A stretch of 64,000 nucleotides of DNA from Sapria himalayana. Lineage: Eukaryota > Streptophyta > Magnoliopsida > Malpighiales > Rafflesiaceae. Position numbers and translations under genes: made by a program. Below are positions 11,990-24,773 of the stretch, piece after piece (the stretch's first letter is position 1; each line of letters opens with the position of its first letter). The notes below the pieces were generated by a model, which was not told the origin of the DNA, searched no databases, and worked only from the letters and a program-made list of their open reading frames with translations. The stretch lies in assembly GCA_029783825.1 (NCBI GenBank), contig JAREIK010014517.1, positions 263,791-327,790 on the forward strand, in the 5' to 3' direction.

Positions 11990-14900
11990 TTTTAATTTCA
12001 AAAATAATTTCATAAATTAAAAATTTTTTAAATTTTTAATTAAATAATTTAATATTTTTATATCAAATTGAATAAAAATTGAAACTATAAATAATATATA
12101 AAAAACAAAAAATAAAATCATTTAAAATCTTTATGTAAATTCAATATTTTATATAATTGAAACAAAAAAATAACAAACTTTTATTTGATCTTATTCATCA
12201 ATGTATCTATCAACAATGCATAAAGTATAATATATCTATTCATTGACATTGCTTTCTCTCCCTCTGCTACTTCCATCATCATTTTTCTACTATGACAAAG
12301 CTGTTCCATGCCACGACACGTAATGTCTAGTTAAAAATCTCATCACTTATAGAAGCTTTGTATGAGGAATAATGCGGTATTATATATGTAAGAAAATTAA
12401 ACAACTCTTTCAAATTAACAAAAAAAAGTTATATTTGATACATATATAATCTTATAGTATATATGTAAATATATACTAGCATTTCACTCGTACATATATT
12501 ACTGCAGTATATGTACATATAAATAGTAGTATTATGTGTACATATAAACTAAGTACAAATATACTCAGTTTATACGTACATAAAATACTGCAGTATTAAA
12601 TGTACATATATACTGACTTTATTTTATTCGTACGTAGATATCTCATTTGGTGTTGTTGTTGCTGCTCCGACTGCTGCTCCTGCCAATGCTGTCGTTGCCA
12701 CTGTCGCTGCCAATACCACTGGTGTTGTTGCCACTACCGCCACTACTGCCACTACCGCCACTACTGCCACTACCGCCACCGTTGCTGCCAGAGCTGCGGC
12801 CACCGCCGCTACTGCATCCACTGCCTCTGCCTCCTATTCCACCACTCCTACCGCTACCGCTCCCACTGGTCCCACCACCGCTGTAGCCCCCGCTGCTACC
12901 GCCGACACCTCTGCCACTTCAACTGCCACCACTACCATCGCTGCCACTGCTATTGTTGATGATAATAGGCTTTTACCTACCTATAATAAGCTGAAACTCT
13001 ACCCAAAAAATTCGGAGACACACAAACATTTTCACAGATATATAAAAAACAGTTATTATAAACATGAACAAACACAAATTAAAGTTGATTGTCATTTAGC
13101 TTAAATTAAATTTAATTAAATAATTTAATATTTTTATTATAATTTAATAAAATCGAAACTATAAATGTAAATATTAAATTAAACAAAAAAATTCATTTAA
13201 TAACTTATTCGAATAGAATATTTTATATAACGAAAAAAATAACAAAAATTATATTACATTTTAGTAATGAATGTATCTACTGACTGTGCATAAAGTATAA
13301 TCTATCAATACATTGACGTTACTTTCTCTTCTTCTGCTTCTTCGATCACCAACTTTCTACTATGAAAAAGATGTCCGAGTCACACTACTTCATGTATGTT
13401 GAAAAATCCCTTCGCTTATACAAGCTTCATATGGAAAACAATGTGGTACCACATCTATACGAAATTAAACCACTAAATCAAATCAAAATAAATTAAAAAA
13501 AACTATATTTTGATAAATATATATTAATACAGCAAAAATGTACTTATATACTAGCATTTCACTCGTACATATATTACTACAGTATTTGTACATATAAATT
13601 GCAGTATTAAGCGTACATATATACTGAGTATATTTATACTAAGTATATTTATACTAAGTATATATGTACATAAAATACAATAGAATTATATGTACATATA
13701 TACTGACTATATACGTACGTATATACCACATTTGTTGCTATTCTTGCATCTCACGCTGTCATTGCCGCCCCTGCCGCTGCTACCGCTACCACTATGGCTG
13801 CTGCTGGTGCAGCCGCCGCTGCCACTGGTGCCATGGCTGTCACGACTGCCTCTGCTACTACCACAGCTACCTCTGTTGCCATCATTGCCATTGTTGCCGC
13901 TACAGCTGCTGCTACCACTGATGTCGATGCTGCCACCGCTTCTCCGCTGCCTTCGCTGCAAGCTACTGCTACAACTGTTGCTGCCACTGCTGCCATTACT
14001 GCCGCTGATACTCTCGCTGCCACTGATACCACTGCTACCGATGATGCCACTGCTACCATCGATGTTGCTAATGCTACTGCTTGCTCCACTGGCTACACTG
14101 CCTCCGTTGCAGCTGCTACAGCTGTTGCCGCTGCCCTCGCTGGCACCATTGCTGCCGCTGCCGCCGCTGCCTTTGCCGCCACCGCCACCGCTGCCTGCTG
14201 TCATTGCCGCTGCTGCCATCACTGCCACAGCTACCGCTAATGATAATAGGCTTTTACAAGCCTATAATAGGCTAAAACTCTACCCAAAAATTTTGGAGAA
14301 GCAAAAACATATTAACAAATATATAGAAACAGTTATTATGGATTTGAACAAACAAAAATTATAGTTGAATGGCATATAGTTTCAACAAAAATTTAATTAA
14401 ATAATTTAACTTTTTAAAATTAAATTTAATAAAAATAGAAACTATAAATGAAAATTTTAAATAAAAAAATTCATTCAATAACTTATTATAATACAATAAT
14501 TTAAATAACTAAAACAAAAAAAATAAAAATTATATTACATCTTATTAATCAATGTATCTACCGACTATGCATAAAGTATAATCTATCAATGCATTGACGT
14601 TGCTTTCTCTCCCACTACTCCTTCTATCACCAATTTTCTGCTGTTGAAATGTTGTCCAAGTCATGGTGCTTCATGTTTGTTGAAATATGTCTTCAATTAT
14701 ACAAGCTTCGTATAGGAAATAATGCGGTACAATATCTGTATGAAATTTATACTACCAAATCAAATAAAAATAAATAAAAAAAACTATGTTTTGATAAATA
14801 TATATTGCTACAGTAAATATGTATATATATACTAGCATTTCACTCGTACATATATTACTATAGTATATATACATATAAACTATAATATTATGCGTACATA

Positions 14901-15460
14901 TATATTGAGTACATATATATACTTATTATATACGTACATAAAATATTGTAGTATTATATGTACGTATATACTGACTATATACATATGTTTATATCACATT
15001 TGTTGCCGTTGCTGCTGCTCCCGCTACCACTGCCACTTTTTCCATTGCTGCCGCTACCACTGTCGTGGCCAATGACGCTGCCGCTACAGCTACTGCTGCC
15101 GCTACCAATGCCGCTGCCACTACTACTGCCACTACTGTCGTTGCTGGTGCTACCGCTGCTACTATCACAGCTACTGATGCTACCGTTGCTGCCCTTGCCA
15201 CCGCCGCTGCCACTTTCGCTGCTGCCCCTGCCATTGCTACTGTTGCTACCGCCGCCGCTACTTCCACTACCACTGCGGCCATCGCTGCCATCTTTGCCGC
15301 TACAACCGCTGCTGAATATAGGCTTTTACATACCTATAATAGGCTAAAAATCTACCAAAAAAATTTAGAGATGCAAAAACATATTCAGTGATATATAAAA
15401 CCAAATATTATAGACATGAACAAACACAATTTAAAGTTGATTGCTATACAGCTTCAACAA
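11990..15460 (-). repeat. Triplicated ~1.1-1.3 kb tandem unit with G-rich triplet blocks (copy B)
   Basis: In element orientation the units run 15460 to 14386, 14385 to 13106 and 13105 to about 11990. GC blocks lie at 15000-15315, 13735-14240 and 12640-12955. The GC blocks read CTGCCACTGC-like on the + strand, so their G-rich strand is the element strand, as in copy A. Flanking palindromic TATATGTACATATA motifs and the ATAATAGGCTTTTAC leader are conserved. Long low-complexity open frames here are compositional. Confidence 0.8.
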
Positions 15461-15789
15461 AAATCCAAAAGATATCCAGCAATTATGTTTAGAGATAAAG
15501 AGAGTGCAAAAATAAAATATTTTTAGAATAATAAAGATAAGATAATTAGCCCTCTTTTTAATAAAGCTGAAATCGGTAAATATGGGAACAATGCATTGGA
15601 ACTAGCGTGGTCATGTATGAATGCTTCAAATCAGAATTTTTCTTTTCTCTCACATAATGTATCTTGCAAATATCATAATTTGGTTTATTATAAAAGCAAA
15701 GAATAAAACTAGAATAAAAAATATTGAAATCTGCATAAAAATATCATAATTATTTACTACACATAGTCAAACATAAATAACAGTTAAGA

Positions 15790-17670
15790 AATAATTCTCA
15801 TACTCAATCATCCTCATAATTTGTAGGGAATGCTAGCCTCTTCTACGATGATTCACAGGTGGATCTCGGAATGCTATCTGATATGCCAATGCCACTAAGT
15901 GTGGCTCCATATAGGACATCTACTGTTGCATTACTTTTTAAATTTCTTTACTTTCTTGCATTTCTTCCATCAAATTAGTTATCTGCTCATTCTTCTTTTT
16001 CATTTCTGTCTCCATATCTATAATACGTTCATTTGTTTCCAATGCTTTTTGTTCGACTGCCTAATCCACCATTGCTGAGATAGATGAATTAGAAGCATGA
16101 CTACTACAACAAAATGTCACTCCCTTAGAGCCGATTCCGAACACTCGCTACTTCTTTTGACCTCCTTTTGTCTCCAAATAAATAGGATCATGGTCAATTG
16201 GTTGAAGATCCATAGATACCTAAACTTGTCGATGAGCAGCTTTCACACATTCCTCCATTAGGTTCTGAGATAAAATAGAGATAAAAACTATTCTAGATTT
16301 ACAAAAAATAAAATAAATATTTTGCATTCAAAACAATTTTCATAACGTACTGTAGTTTTATAAAGTCTAATTAATATAACAATTTCTTACTATAATCATC
16401 TGAGACTTGTTGTCACCATACTGACCATCCACTTTCTTCAAATGCATCTTTCTGAAAATCTCATAAAAATTTGGACCTCGACTCAATTCTCATGCCTAGA
16501 ATATGTTTTTATTAATTCATAAAAAACAAATGAAAAAAAAAATTAAGAAAATTATTAATTCCATGTAGAGATTATAATTATTGGGCTATTAAGACAACCA
16601 CAAAATCTAGATATATTTAGAATTTTAAATTTGTACCAAATCTCGAGCATGCTCAATGCTTGACTTTGAACCTCTAATGTGTCGATAGATTCTTGTACCT
16701 AGTCTAGCAACCCCACTTCGTCGATTTTTACTGGTAATATCTGTTTTTTTTCTTCATATCTGGATCCTCCCAATAATTAAGCCCCTCGGGCCAGTTTTAC
16801 TTAGATATAATATTAGGCATTTTTTTTATTTTCTTTAATTTATGGACAAAATAAGAACACCGTTGAGCAGCATTGATCTCTCATAATGACTTTATCTTTC
16901 TATCAAATTTGGGTGGCCAAGTGCACTGATTCTATAAATAAAAAAATAACAAAAGAATTTATATTAACAATAAGAAAACAATTATTTACTACTTGAATAA
17001 TAACCAACATAAAAGTTAAGTAATTAGATATTTATTTTACAATCCTTTTGTTTTGTTATTTTTACCTGAAAGTTATTAAAAATGACTCTTTTGTCGATTC
17101 AGAAATTTTCTTCCAAGAGAAATCTTTAGAATTAGCCATTTTCTTGAAAGCCTTTGTAATTATAGTCGAACACTTTTGAGATGGAATAAAACTGTACAAA
17201 TAAATAAATAACATTGAAAACAAACAAATCATAATAATTTAAAAAAAACCACTGGCAGTAACATCAAAAATTTTCTTTCCAATTTCTTTTTACATATTTA
17301 TTTTGCCTTTCATCCACAATCTCAATACTTTACAGTGACTACAGAGGAAGTCATGACATTTGATGATGTCGTTGGTATTGTAAATGGGAGAATAATCGGT
17401 GTAAACTATGGTGTAGAAGATAGAGATGGATCAAAAGTGTGTGCAAGAAGCATAATTGGTGGTTGGATTAAATTTGATAAAGGTGATAGTAGATGTCTCA
17501 AAGATGGTGATGGTGATAGAAATGGAGATGGTGATTGTGATGTTGAAGTCTCGATATGGTGGCTATGAGATGAGACTGATTTGCAACATGATGTAACATA
17601 CTAGTTAAATTTACTTCATTTATGTGTCCACGTCCACCTCCACTATGGCCATGTCCTTTAGGCGCCATCT
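15790..17670 (-). pseudogene. TNP1 / Transposase_24-like accessory CACTA gene, degenerate (copy B)
   Basis: Colinear with the copy A TNP1 pseudogene. The start region at about 17668 reads MAPKGHGHSGGGRG, then HHVANQSHLIATISRLQ. Downstream are an exon equivalent at about 17090-17200 (PSQKCSTIITKAFKKM), the exon with FDRKIKS near 16915 and the VDGQYGDNKSQMI part near 16410-16440. The coiled-coil tail, with repeated MQESKE/MEEM-type codons, is near 15900-16050. The 3' end has the conserved NHRRRG-like segment and an ATTCCCTACAAATTATGAGG motif (15812-15831 on the complement). Several stops and frameshifts remove function. Confidence 0.68.
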
Positions 17671-17842
17671 GCCGTAAAAAATAAAACAAAGAACAAAAAA
17701 TAGCAATATGATGAACAATCAAGCATTTTAGATACACCGATAGATTTCAACAAATTATAAAACATCTTTGATAGTTTAAATTTATTATAAAATTATAACA
17801 ATTTAAATATCGGCATCATTGTCACCCTCTAATGGATCTTCT

Positions 17843-20525
17843 GATATTTCATCTAATTCTAATAGAAGTTCGAACTAAATTTTAGATAGAAATTGATAAT
17901 CTTAAATATCTATTGAGCCACTATTTGTGTCACAAAAATTTTCTGGATCTTCATCTACATTCAAAGACTCAATATTATTTATGTCATCTTCCTCGAATGA
18001 CGGTGCAATTTCTAAGTCTGCACTTCTTTGTTGTGATGTTGATACTTCAAATTTTGATCGAGCTTTGATTTTGCTAATCGCCCACCAATCTCTTTTTTCA
18101 CGAGATAATCTTGGATATGTACAATAAAATACCTAAGCAACTTGAACTGCCATAATAAATGGCTCATATCGATTATACCTGTGTTTATGGTTAATATTCA
18201 CTAGCTTATAATGCGAATGAATCTTTGTGCTCACATTTGGTGTAGGATCCAACCACTCGCACTTAAATAATAGATTCCTATTATTTTCGAGTCTAGGATA
18301 TTCCAACTCAATAACTTCATTGAGTTGACCATAATAATCAATCTCATCTGCACTATATCCTGCACCTTTAATGCATACACCACTATTCAATTAATTTAGA
18401 AGAACCATGTTCGATTGTAATTAATTTATATCCATTAAAAAAATACCCAAGATAGGTTGTCACATATCGAAACAGACCTTTACTTAGATTCTGAATAAAA
18501 ATATTTGAATCTTTATTTGAAGGATCAATTGCCCGTGACATAAATTAAAAAATTGTTATTAACAAATAAAAGATAATAATAAATTAAATAATTCAAAATT
18601 TAAAACTTAATAATTCTCACAAAATTTTTGAACTAATTCCCAAATTTAGTTTCTAGCATATAATTGACATCATTGCTGGAAATTACTGGTTGCCTATATT
18701 TTAACTACTCAACATAAATACTGCAAAAATATAAAAAGAGAAAGAAAAATTTATATCAATTTTTAATAATTCTTATTAAAGATAAAATATAACTATGATT
18801 AAACCCGCAACCATTTTGTGTATACATACTCAATGTATGGTGCAACCTCTTCAAAATTAAGTAAAATGTAGCTTCGGGTTGCTTTATACTCTTCATCTAT
18901 CATATATCATTTCATTTCTCTTCCAAATGCTCTTCCACGGTGCTTGAAGATAGATAATTTATCCACAGAATCATCTTCTACTATCACATGACCTTCATAA
19001 TTCCACGACACATTTCTATTCTTTGTATTGACATGATCATCAAAATAATAAGAACAAAATGATGATGCTTCTTCTACTAAATATGTATTGCAAATTGAAC
19101 CTTCAACTTTTTCCTTGTTTCTAACATTTAATTTCTACTTACAAAGATACCTACAACCACAATGTTAGGTTTCAATTTAATTAAATTACAATATTACTTA
19201 AAGTATGAAATGATAAAACATAGCTAATTAGTGGAATATCCAAGCTTCATATGCCTGAATTGCACTGGCCCTGCAATCCTTGCTTCATATGCCAAATGGA
19301 CTGGAAAATACTTCATTGAATCAAAAAAACTTGGTGGGAATATCCATTCAAGCTTAGAAATAATAAGTGGAATATCATTCTCCAGCCTCACCATGTAATC
19401 TATTTTGATTGTGGTTGTAGTTAGCTATTTGAAAAACAAACTTATTACTATAAGGACCTTCCAAACACTTAGTGGAAGTAATTCACGCAATGCAACTTGT
19501 ATTAATCTCTACATAAATACATAATATTCTTAACTTTTCATTACAAATAACTTAAGATTCTTCATATCCAAGCATCTACCCATATTTGACACATATCCAT
19601 TAGGGAATTTCAAATTATTAACCCATTCACACAATATGTGTTTTGCCTTCTTATCAAGTATGTAGCAAGCTTTAGGGAATTTTCCTATTTTATTAAAATG
19701 CTTCCAACCAGGTGAATCTGATGGATGACGCATTACCCCTTCTTCAACCTCAAGCTCGGAATGCCACCTCATATCATTTGCTGTAGCATTTAATGCATAT
19801 AATCTCTGTAATTGAGGAATTAATGGAAAAAAATACGTCTTCTTAAAGACACCCTTCAATTATTTTCGCATATCTACAACACGAGGTACCTTCCTAAATC
19901 AAGAATGGTCATAAAACTAATAGCTAATTAAATCACTATCACTGTCCCAATATAACATGCATCCATTTAAACAACAAACAATTTTTTCTACTAGTAAACC
20001 CATTCCTCGTAGTAACTTCTTAGTGTTGTAAAAGTTGTTAGTTATCAAATTATTATCTAGAACAATCTCCTTCATCAGTTCTGTCACATGATCAAATAAT
20101 TTCTCAGACATATGATTTTCCGACTTAATGCTCATTAGTCGAGCTACAAGTGACAATTGCGAATGTATTTTACAACCAGGCCACAACTCTTTATCTACAG
20201 CTTTGAGCATTTCATAAAATTTTTGAGCTTCAGGATTAAGTGGTTCATTCATGTAATCCATATTGAAGTTAGCACCAGCAGCTTTCATGATCATTCTATG
20301 GTATGTGTTTAATAATTCTTCACCACAAGCAATAATTCAATACCCTCATTTTGGTCAATATTCAGAGCCATTGTACTCTCCCCATGATAAATCAAACAAA
20401 AAAAGTTGGCACAAAGCCATATTTTGTCAAATGATATCTTATAGTGTTTTCTTCATGAAAAGGGATATTCTGACACTCTCAATGATTACATGGACACTTA
20501 ATTTTTTCTCCATCCATCAACCTCG
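17843..20525 (-). pseudogene. TNP2-like CACTA transposase with core deleted in frame (copy B)
   Basis: The N-terminal segment near 20520-20290 has MDGEKIKCPCNH and HLTKYGF, with stops. Residues from 20294 to 19917 are open for 125 codons (NPEAQKFYEML, LWPGCKIHSQLS, NHMSEKLFDHV, GCMLYWDSDSD). A frame from 19859 to 19530 joins DMRWHSELEVEEGVMRHPS and WKHFN directly to KACYILDKKAKHILCEWV and GYVSNMGRC. Relative to copy A (about 1334-2199) it lacks about 290 codons, the whole TNP2 core, yet the frame stays open across the join near 19690. The DUF4216-like tail (18390-18133) is open: NSGVCIKGAGYSADEIDYYG, then NVSTKIHSHYKLV. It cannot encode an active transposase; a truncated DNA-binding product is conceivable but unproven. 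Confidence 0.8.
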
Positions 20526-20639
20526 ATTGACTACATGCAAAATTGATGAAAGTTTCAAGCTTAGTCGAAAAATCTTCATTCAAAATTCATTAATAACCCT
20601 TATGTACATCCATTGATGATCTGAGCTCAATTTTCCCTG

Positions 20640-22080
20640 TTTTATTTACAAAAAATAATGCCGAATCATTATTATAAATAAAACATTCTATTACTTCAAA
20701 ATATATGAATAATAACATAAAATTACTTATAGATGAATATTTAAAATTTTAATATCGTGAATACCAAAGCAATGCATTTGCAGAATCTACATTAATAGAT
20801 AACGTAAATTTTAGCACGATAAAGATTAATAGATATCACAGTTATACTAGATAAAATTATGTAAACAAATACCTTACAATTTTGTTTTTTTCTATTAATA
20901 TTGAGTCTATACATAAAGTCAAAATATTGAGTTTACATAAATATTAAATAGATTGTAATATTGATCCATATAATAAGACAAAAGCATAAAACAAATACCT
21001 TACAATTTTATTATAATTTTTCAACAAAATTAATATTGAACTATCAATTTTATTTAGTAATATTGAGCTATCAATATTTTTTCAACAAAATTAATGTGCG
21101 TGTAGAAAGGTACAAATGAAAACAAATACCTTACAATTTTTTATTATAATATTAATTAAACAATAAATATATAAACAATAATAAAAATATGTTTTGCATT
21201 AAAAAATATCAAATAGGTACGAAATTAACAAAATTCCTATAATAAGACATGAATGAAAAGATGATTTGTCTTCTAGCCACTCGCCTAAAAATTATAAAAA
21301 ACTCTTAATGTTAAAAAATCAATAAAAATTTATATTTTATGGATATAAATTTTTAAGAATTCATATTTATTTTTACAAAGACACTATGAAATAAAAACTT
21401 AATGTTTAAAGCTAATTGTAAAAATATTACTCAATTGTTTAATTTTTATAAATTTTAGTAGGATTAAACATCTATATATTTATTTATAATTATTATTTTA
21501 TTTTCTTTTCACTTTATTGAAAAAATATTATATTTTTATTATATTTCAAGATTTTCAAGATTTGTAATATTTATTTTTTTTAAAGTTATCTATAATCTTA
21601 AAATTTTTTTAATACTTATAATAATATAATATTTACTAGTTTATTCGTCAATTCAGATATTTTTGAAAATATTATCTATTTTATCATATATTGAATTAAT
21701 TTACATTTTATTTAGAATAAATTTTAAGTATGTTAATTTAATTTTAAAATTATCAAAAAATTATTATACTTATTGAATTAATTATTTAATTTTACTTTAA
21801 TTTAAATTCTTTAGTTTCTTAAATAAAAATTTTAGAAATATTATTTGTTTAATTTTTTAAAAATTTAATACATCATAAAATTAGTTATTTTAGTCTTTAT
21901 TAATATAATTCTTTTTTGTATTTTTATATATTTTAAATTAATTATTTATAATATCAATTTTTTTATTTTACGAGGAGAATGTGTGTTAAAGGATTGCTCA
22001 TCTATAGCCTAATAACATAAATTTAATAAACAAAATTAAATAAAATTGTAATACAAATAATAAATAAAAAAATTATATAA
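20640..22080 (-). other. AT-rich left arm of copy B, upstream of TNP2
   Basis: About 1.4 kb of very AT-rich sequence between the TNP2 start and the subterminal array. The part 20640-20860 is colinear with 180-400 of copy A. Runs such as ACCTTACAATTTT recur at about 20870, 20998 and 21129. No coding potential beyond chance. It would hold the promoter and 5' leader of the transposase gene. Confidence 0.55.
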
Positions 22081-22560
22081 TTAAATAATAGCTAGAGAAA
22101 TACCATCTCAAAATACATCGCTAAATTATGGATTTTATTAGCTAGGGAAATTCCATCCCTAAATATGTCGCAAAATTAAGGATTTTATTTTCTATTTAAA
22201 TTTTGTCGCTATATCTGTCACTAATTTATGGATTTTATTAGCTAGGGATATTCGCTCGCTAAATCCCTAGTTAAAATGCTGATTTTATTACCTAGGGATA
22301 GTTCGTCTCTAAATCCATTGCTTAATCATGGATTTTATTAGTAAGGAAAAATCCGACGCTAAATCTATCACTTGATCATAGATTTTATTAGCAAGAGAAA
22401 ATTCATCACTAAATCCATCACTAAATCATGGATTTTATTAGCAAGTGAAAATTTGTCGCTAATTCCATCGCTAAAAATTAACTAGGGAAAATTCATCATT
22501 ATTTTCATCACTAATTTCATGCTTTTATTAGTGAGGGATATTACGCCGCTAAAATCCCCG
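22081..22560 (-). repeat. 50-bp subterminal repeat array at the left end of copy B
   Basis: GATTTTATTA or a one-base variant starts at 22131, 22181, 22231, 22281, 22331, 22381 and 22431, an exact 50-bp period. A 10-bp-shortened copy follows, then another at 22521. Each unit carries GCTAGGGA.ATTC followed by CGCTAAATCC-like sequence, so many TAGCTAGGG and TCGCTAA modules face each other. More diverged copies continue to about 22740. Subterminal arrays like this bind the accessory protein in known CACTA elements; the binding role here is inferred. Confidence 0.85.
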
Positions 22561-22810
22561 CTTTTCTTGAGCGGAAGTTCCGATAATTTTCCTTCGCTAA
22601 AATCCCATCTTTTTTTGTGTGCAATTTACGAAAATTTTCTGTTGCTAAATCTCTCATTTTTTTTGAGCAAAGTTTTTGAAAAATTTTATCTCACTAATCC
22701 ATTGCTTTTTTTTTCCAAAAAAGATCATAAATCTCTTGTTATTCCCTAGCTAATCACTTACAATTTAGCTAGGGATTGATCCCTAGCTAAAATTTCCTAG
22801 CTAAATTAAT

Positions 22811-22824
22811 TTTTTCTTGTAGCA
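22811..22824 (-). repeat. Left terminal inverted repeat of copy B
   Basis: TTTTTCTTGTAGCA on the + strand is the complement of TGCTACAAGAAAAA. It matches the CACTACAAGAAAA end at 59054 except for the first two bases. Homology to the paralogous block at 33066 starts about 10 bp outside it, supporting this as the true element boundary. Confidence 0.72.
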
Positions 22825-22834
22825 TATATTTTCA

Positions 22835-23917
22835 ATGCTTTGTTTTGATGTTACATAATGATATGAGTATATTATATGATTTTATAATTTTTTTTTGCAA
22901 TTATAGCGATGTTATTAATTGGTGAAATTAATTAACCTATTATAGAATCATTTCAAAAAAGTGATGTTGCAATTTGCTTGATTTTCTCTGACTATTTGGG
23001 CATTGTGAAACATAACCCTCTCAGGATGCTCTTGCCAAATTTAGCTTTTTTAAATCTTTTCTTTGATAAAATAATAATTTCTTGTGTTCAATTTGCTCAT
23101 AAAAGATTAGATTGGAAATAACATATTATGTGAGCTAACAACCATCATATAAAATTCTATACTTTTTTGCTAAATTAATAAGTTGTCATACATTGCATCC
23201 TTTAAGTTTGAATTGATATGTGTGTAAATAATCATTAAGTAAATTACTCAAATACTAAAATAAATTTCTTTTGCACTACTTTTTTTTTGGCATTTCTTTA
23301 GTTCATAAGATGGTGCATCCTTTGTATGCTACTTCAATTAATTATTTATTTATGCATTTCTTTGGCCTTTACACTTACTGCATTATTCATGTTTCTCTTT
23401 TATATTAAGCTTTAGTTTTACTAAATTATATTCATCCAATTCTAATCTCTATCTTGTTAGTAAACTTAATGTAGGATGTGACAATATTACTAAGAACTTT
23501 TTATTCAACTATTTTGCTTAATTCTCATTCTTCTTATCTCAGTTAGTTTTCTTTAAACAAACTATCTTTTGATTGTAGTTTTCCAAAAAATATATTAATG
23601 TTGATGCTTTTAATTTTTTTTTATCTATAATAAGTCCATATTTGTAATTCGAGAAATTTGAAATTGTAGGCTACTTCACATCTGTGTTTTCTAGTTTAAT
23701 ACTTTATATGATATGTTTTCTAGTCCAAATCTTTTATTATTCTTGTCTGAATTCTTCATTAATTCATTTTTCAAGAGTTCTTGGAATTGTTTCTTCATTC
23801 CATTTATTTTTTTTCTTTCCTATTAATTTTTATATTCAAAGATTGAATTGAATCATAGTTGAAATTTTCATCTTTGATCTTCATTGAGAAGTGAGAAGCT
23901 TACACCTTCAAACTTGC
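22835..23917. repeat. Duplicated non-coding block adjoining copy B (paralogue of 33066-33760)
   Basis: Shared landmarks with 33066-33760 include GAAATTAATTAACCTATT, ACTATTTGGGCATTGT, TTTGTATGATATGTTTTCTAG and CTTTGATCTTCATTGAGAA. The block is about 390 bp longer than its paralogue. No gene is visible. It may be part of a larger duplicated repeat; the family is not recognised. Confidence 0.7.
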
Positions 23918-24048
23918 AAATCCTTTCTTTTTTGCTTACATTTCTTTTCCTTTCACTTGGTTCTTGTGTTCTCCTAATTCTTGCCTTTTTGTGTGGCTTT
24001 GATTGGTGCCCTGAAAGAGACACGCTCCCTTTATTTTGCAAATAGCAT
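23918..24048. other. Short unique stretch before GATA array 1
   Basis: Pyrimidine-rich, including GAAAGAGACACGCTCCC at about 24013. It leads directly into GATAGATAAATAG at 24049. Nothing recognisable. Confidence 0.5.
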
Positions 24049-24703
24049 GATAGATAAATAGACACATAGATAGACAAATAGCTATATAGACAGACAGACA
24101 GAAAAATGCATAGATGCACAAAAAGATAGATAGATAATTATATAGATAGATAGATAAATAGCTATATAGACACATAGTCAGATAGACAAATGCACAAATA
24201 GATAGATAGAGATAGGTAGATAGATAGATAGATATATAAAAAAACATATAGACAGACAGATAGATAAATAGATTGAAAGATATATAGAGAGATAGATATA
24301 TAAATAGATAGATTGATAGATAGATATAAATATAGAAATATAGATAGATAGAAATACAAGCAGATAGATAGATAGATAGATAGGTCCATAATAAGTTAGA
24401 TAGATTGATTGATAGATACATAATTAAATATTTAGAAAGTTAAACAACTAAATAGAAAGACATATATAAAGATAGACAGGTAGACAAATAGATAAATAGA
24501 AGGATATATATATATATATATAATTAGATAGATAGATAGATTAATAAACCTATAAAGAGACATATTGATAGTTAGATAGATAAGTAGTTAGAAAGATAGA
24601 TGGACAAACATATATATAGATAGATAGAGAGACAGACAGATAGATAGATACATAGATAGTTTGATAAATAATTAGATAGATAGAAATATAATTATATAAA
24701 TAG

Positions 24704-24773
<70 letters not shown>

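Larger units (their letters stand above)
11905..22824 (-). mobile_element. CACTA transposon copy B, nearly full length, right terminus lost
   Basis: It runs on the - strand. The left terminus is at 22816-22824, where CTTGTAGCA on the + strand reads TGCTACAAG on the element strand; the first two bases differ from CACTACAAG. Next come the 50-bp subterminal array, an AT-rich left arm, the TNP2 pseudogene, the TNP1 pseudogene and three GC-block units. Colinearity with copy A stops at about 11905. The roughly 370-bp right terminal region that A has (10090-10463) is absent, so B is truncated at its right end. Length is about 10.9 kb, normal for plant CACTA elements. Confidence 0.8.

Noticed and set aside
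12600..15391. Similar low-complexity frames in copy B, including a 224-codon Leu/Pro-rich one
   Set aside because: Triplet-repeat artefact; no conservation of frame with copy A.
22081..22560. Possible CRISPR-like array because of exact 50-bp spacing
   Set aside because: The whole unit repeats with gradual divergence, with no constant repeat plus unique spacers, and the context is a plant CACTA end.
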